Shown here: positions 5,895 to 6,002 of the stretch, in pieces | How positions within the stretch are numbered: position 1 is the stretch's first letter | Layout of the letters: every line of letters begins with the position of its first letter | Source of the DNA: CAZYPH01 sp964649095 | GTDB lineage: Bacteria; Bdellovibrionota; UBA1018; UBA923 | Direction of reading: 5' to 3' | NCBI GenBank assembly: GCA_964649095.1 | Contig: CAZYPH010000132.1 | Span: 1 to 6,002, forward strand | Length of the DNA: 6,002 nt | Notes under the pieces: generated by a model | Told to the model about the DNA's origin: nothing | The model's database searches: none | What the model saw: the letters and a program-made list of their open reading frames with translations, nothing else | Translations under genes and position numbers: made by a program

Positions 5895-5947
5895 TGCAGA
5901 TTTAGTATCAAGAAATTAGCAGGTAGTTTGTTCGTCAGAGGGTTCAG
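5871..5947. other. Spacer between the two repeat copies
   Basis: These bases separate the terminator T-tract from repeat copy 2. Apart from the tail of the small ORF, the stretch shows no gene, no tRNA-like cloverleaf and no convincing promoter. It contains GCGAC (5871-5875), able to pair with GTCGC (5846-5850), and AGAGGG just ahead of the copy-2 ATG. Confidence 0.5.
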
Positions 5948-6002
5948 ATGCGCGAAGCAAAGGATTTCCCTGACCAAAGCGACCGCAGGTGGTCGCTGCG
6001 GG
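5948..6002 (+). repeat. 55-bp direct repeat, copy 2 (cut by window end)
   Basis: This is identical base for base to 5802-5856, including the inner hairpin arms AGCGACC (5978-5984) and GGTCGCT (5991-5997) and the opening ATG. Whether the match continues into the outer stem arm and T-tract cannot be seen. An 18-codon open frame matching the copy-1 small ORF runs off the end, here preceded by a usable AGAGGG ribosome site. Confidence 0.95.

Noticed and set aside
5802..6002. CRISPR array
   Set aside because: A repeat of at least 55 bp with only two copies and a 91-bp gap, the repeat being a terminator hairpin, does not fit CRISPR dimensions, and no cas gene is near.
5802..6002. Transposon ends or insertion sequence
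   Set aside because: No transposase, no terminal inverted repeats flanking a cargo and no target-site duplication are visible; the copies are direct repeats only.

Overview
The window comes from a Gram-negative bacterium. It carries a Kdo-pathway sugar-phosphate isomerase (needed for LPS), two lipoproteins with clear lipoboxes, and two Sec-exported proteins. Moderate GC, strong AAGGAG-type ribosome binding sites, a DsbA-like lipoprotein with a SurA-like N-terminus, and an exported RCC1-type propeller next to a secreted zinc protease would fit a Bdellovibrionota or other delta-type lineage. That placement is inference; no single marker here fixes the taxonomy.

Layout: (1) Bases 2-268 hold the C-terminal end of mutS (+), which overlaps by 11 bp the 3' end of a convergent lipoprotein gene (258-806, minus). 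(2) A short divergent intergenic region (807-875) precedes kdsD (876-1970, +), an arabinose-5-phosphate isomerase with SIS and paired CBS domains and an unusually long N-terminus. (3) After 50 bp comes a DsbA-family lipoprotein gene (2021-3118), followed by a strong hairpin that probably ends transcription (3167-3212). (4) A two-gene operon follows: an exported RCC1-like propeller protein (3308-4453, GTG start, near-perfect Shine-Dalgarno) and, 26 bp later, an exported metzincin-like protease (4480-5796) with HEFGHVIGFAD and a candidate Met-turn. (5) Six bases after the protease stop codon begins a repeat region. A 55-bp sequence at 5802-5856 recurs exactly at 5948-6002, where the window ends. 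Each copy contains a GC-rich hairpin and encodes the start of the same small ORF. In the first copy the structure continues into an outer stem and a T6 tract, giving a good intrinsic terminator.

The first half is envelope and DNA-repair housekeeping. The less ordinary part is the exported propeller/protease pair and the structured 146-bp-period repeat behind it, which holds several mutually exclusive hairpins and a possible 30-residue peptide. The repeat is exactly 55 bp and stops at the window edge, so an assembly-graph explanation (a k-mer overlap at a contig end) must be considered alongside a true tandem array.
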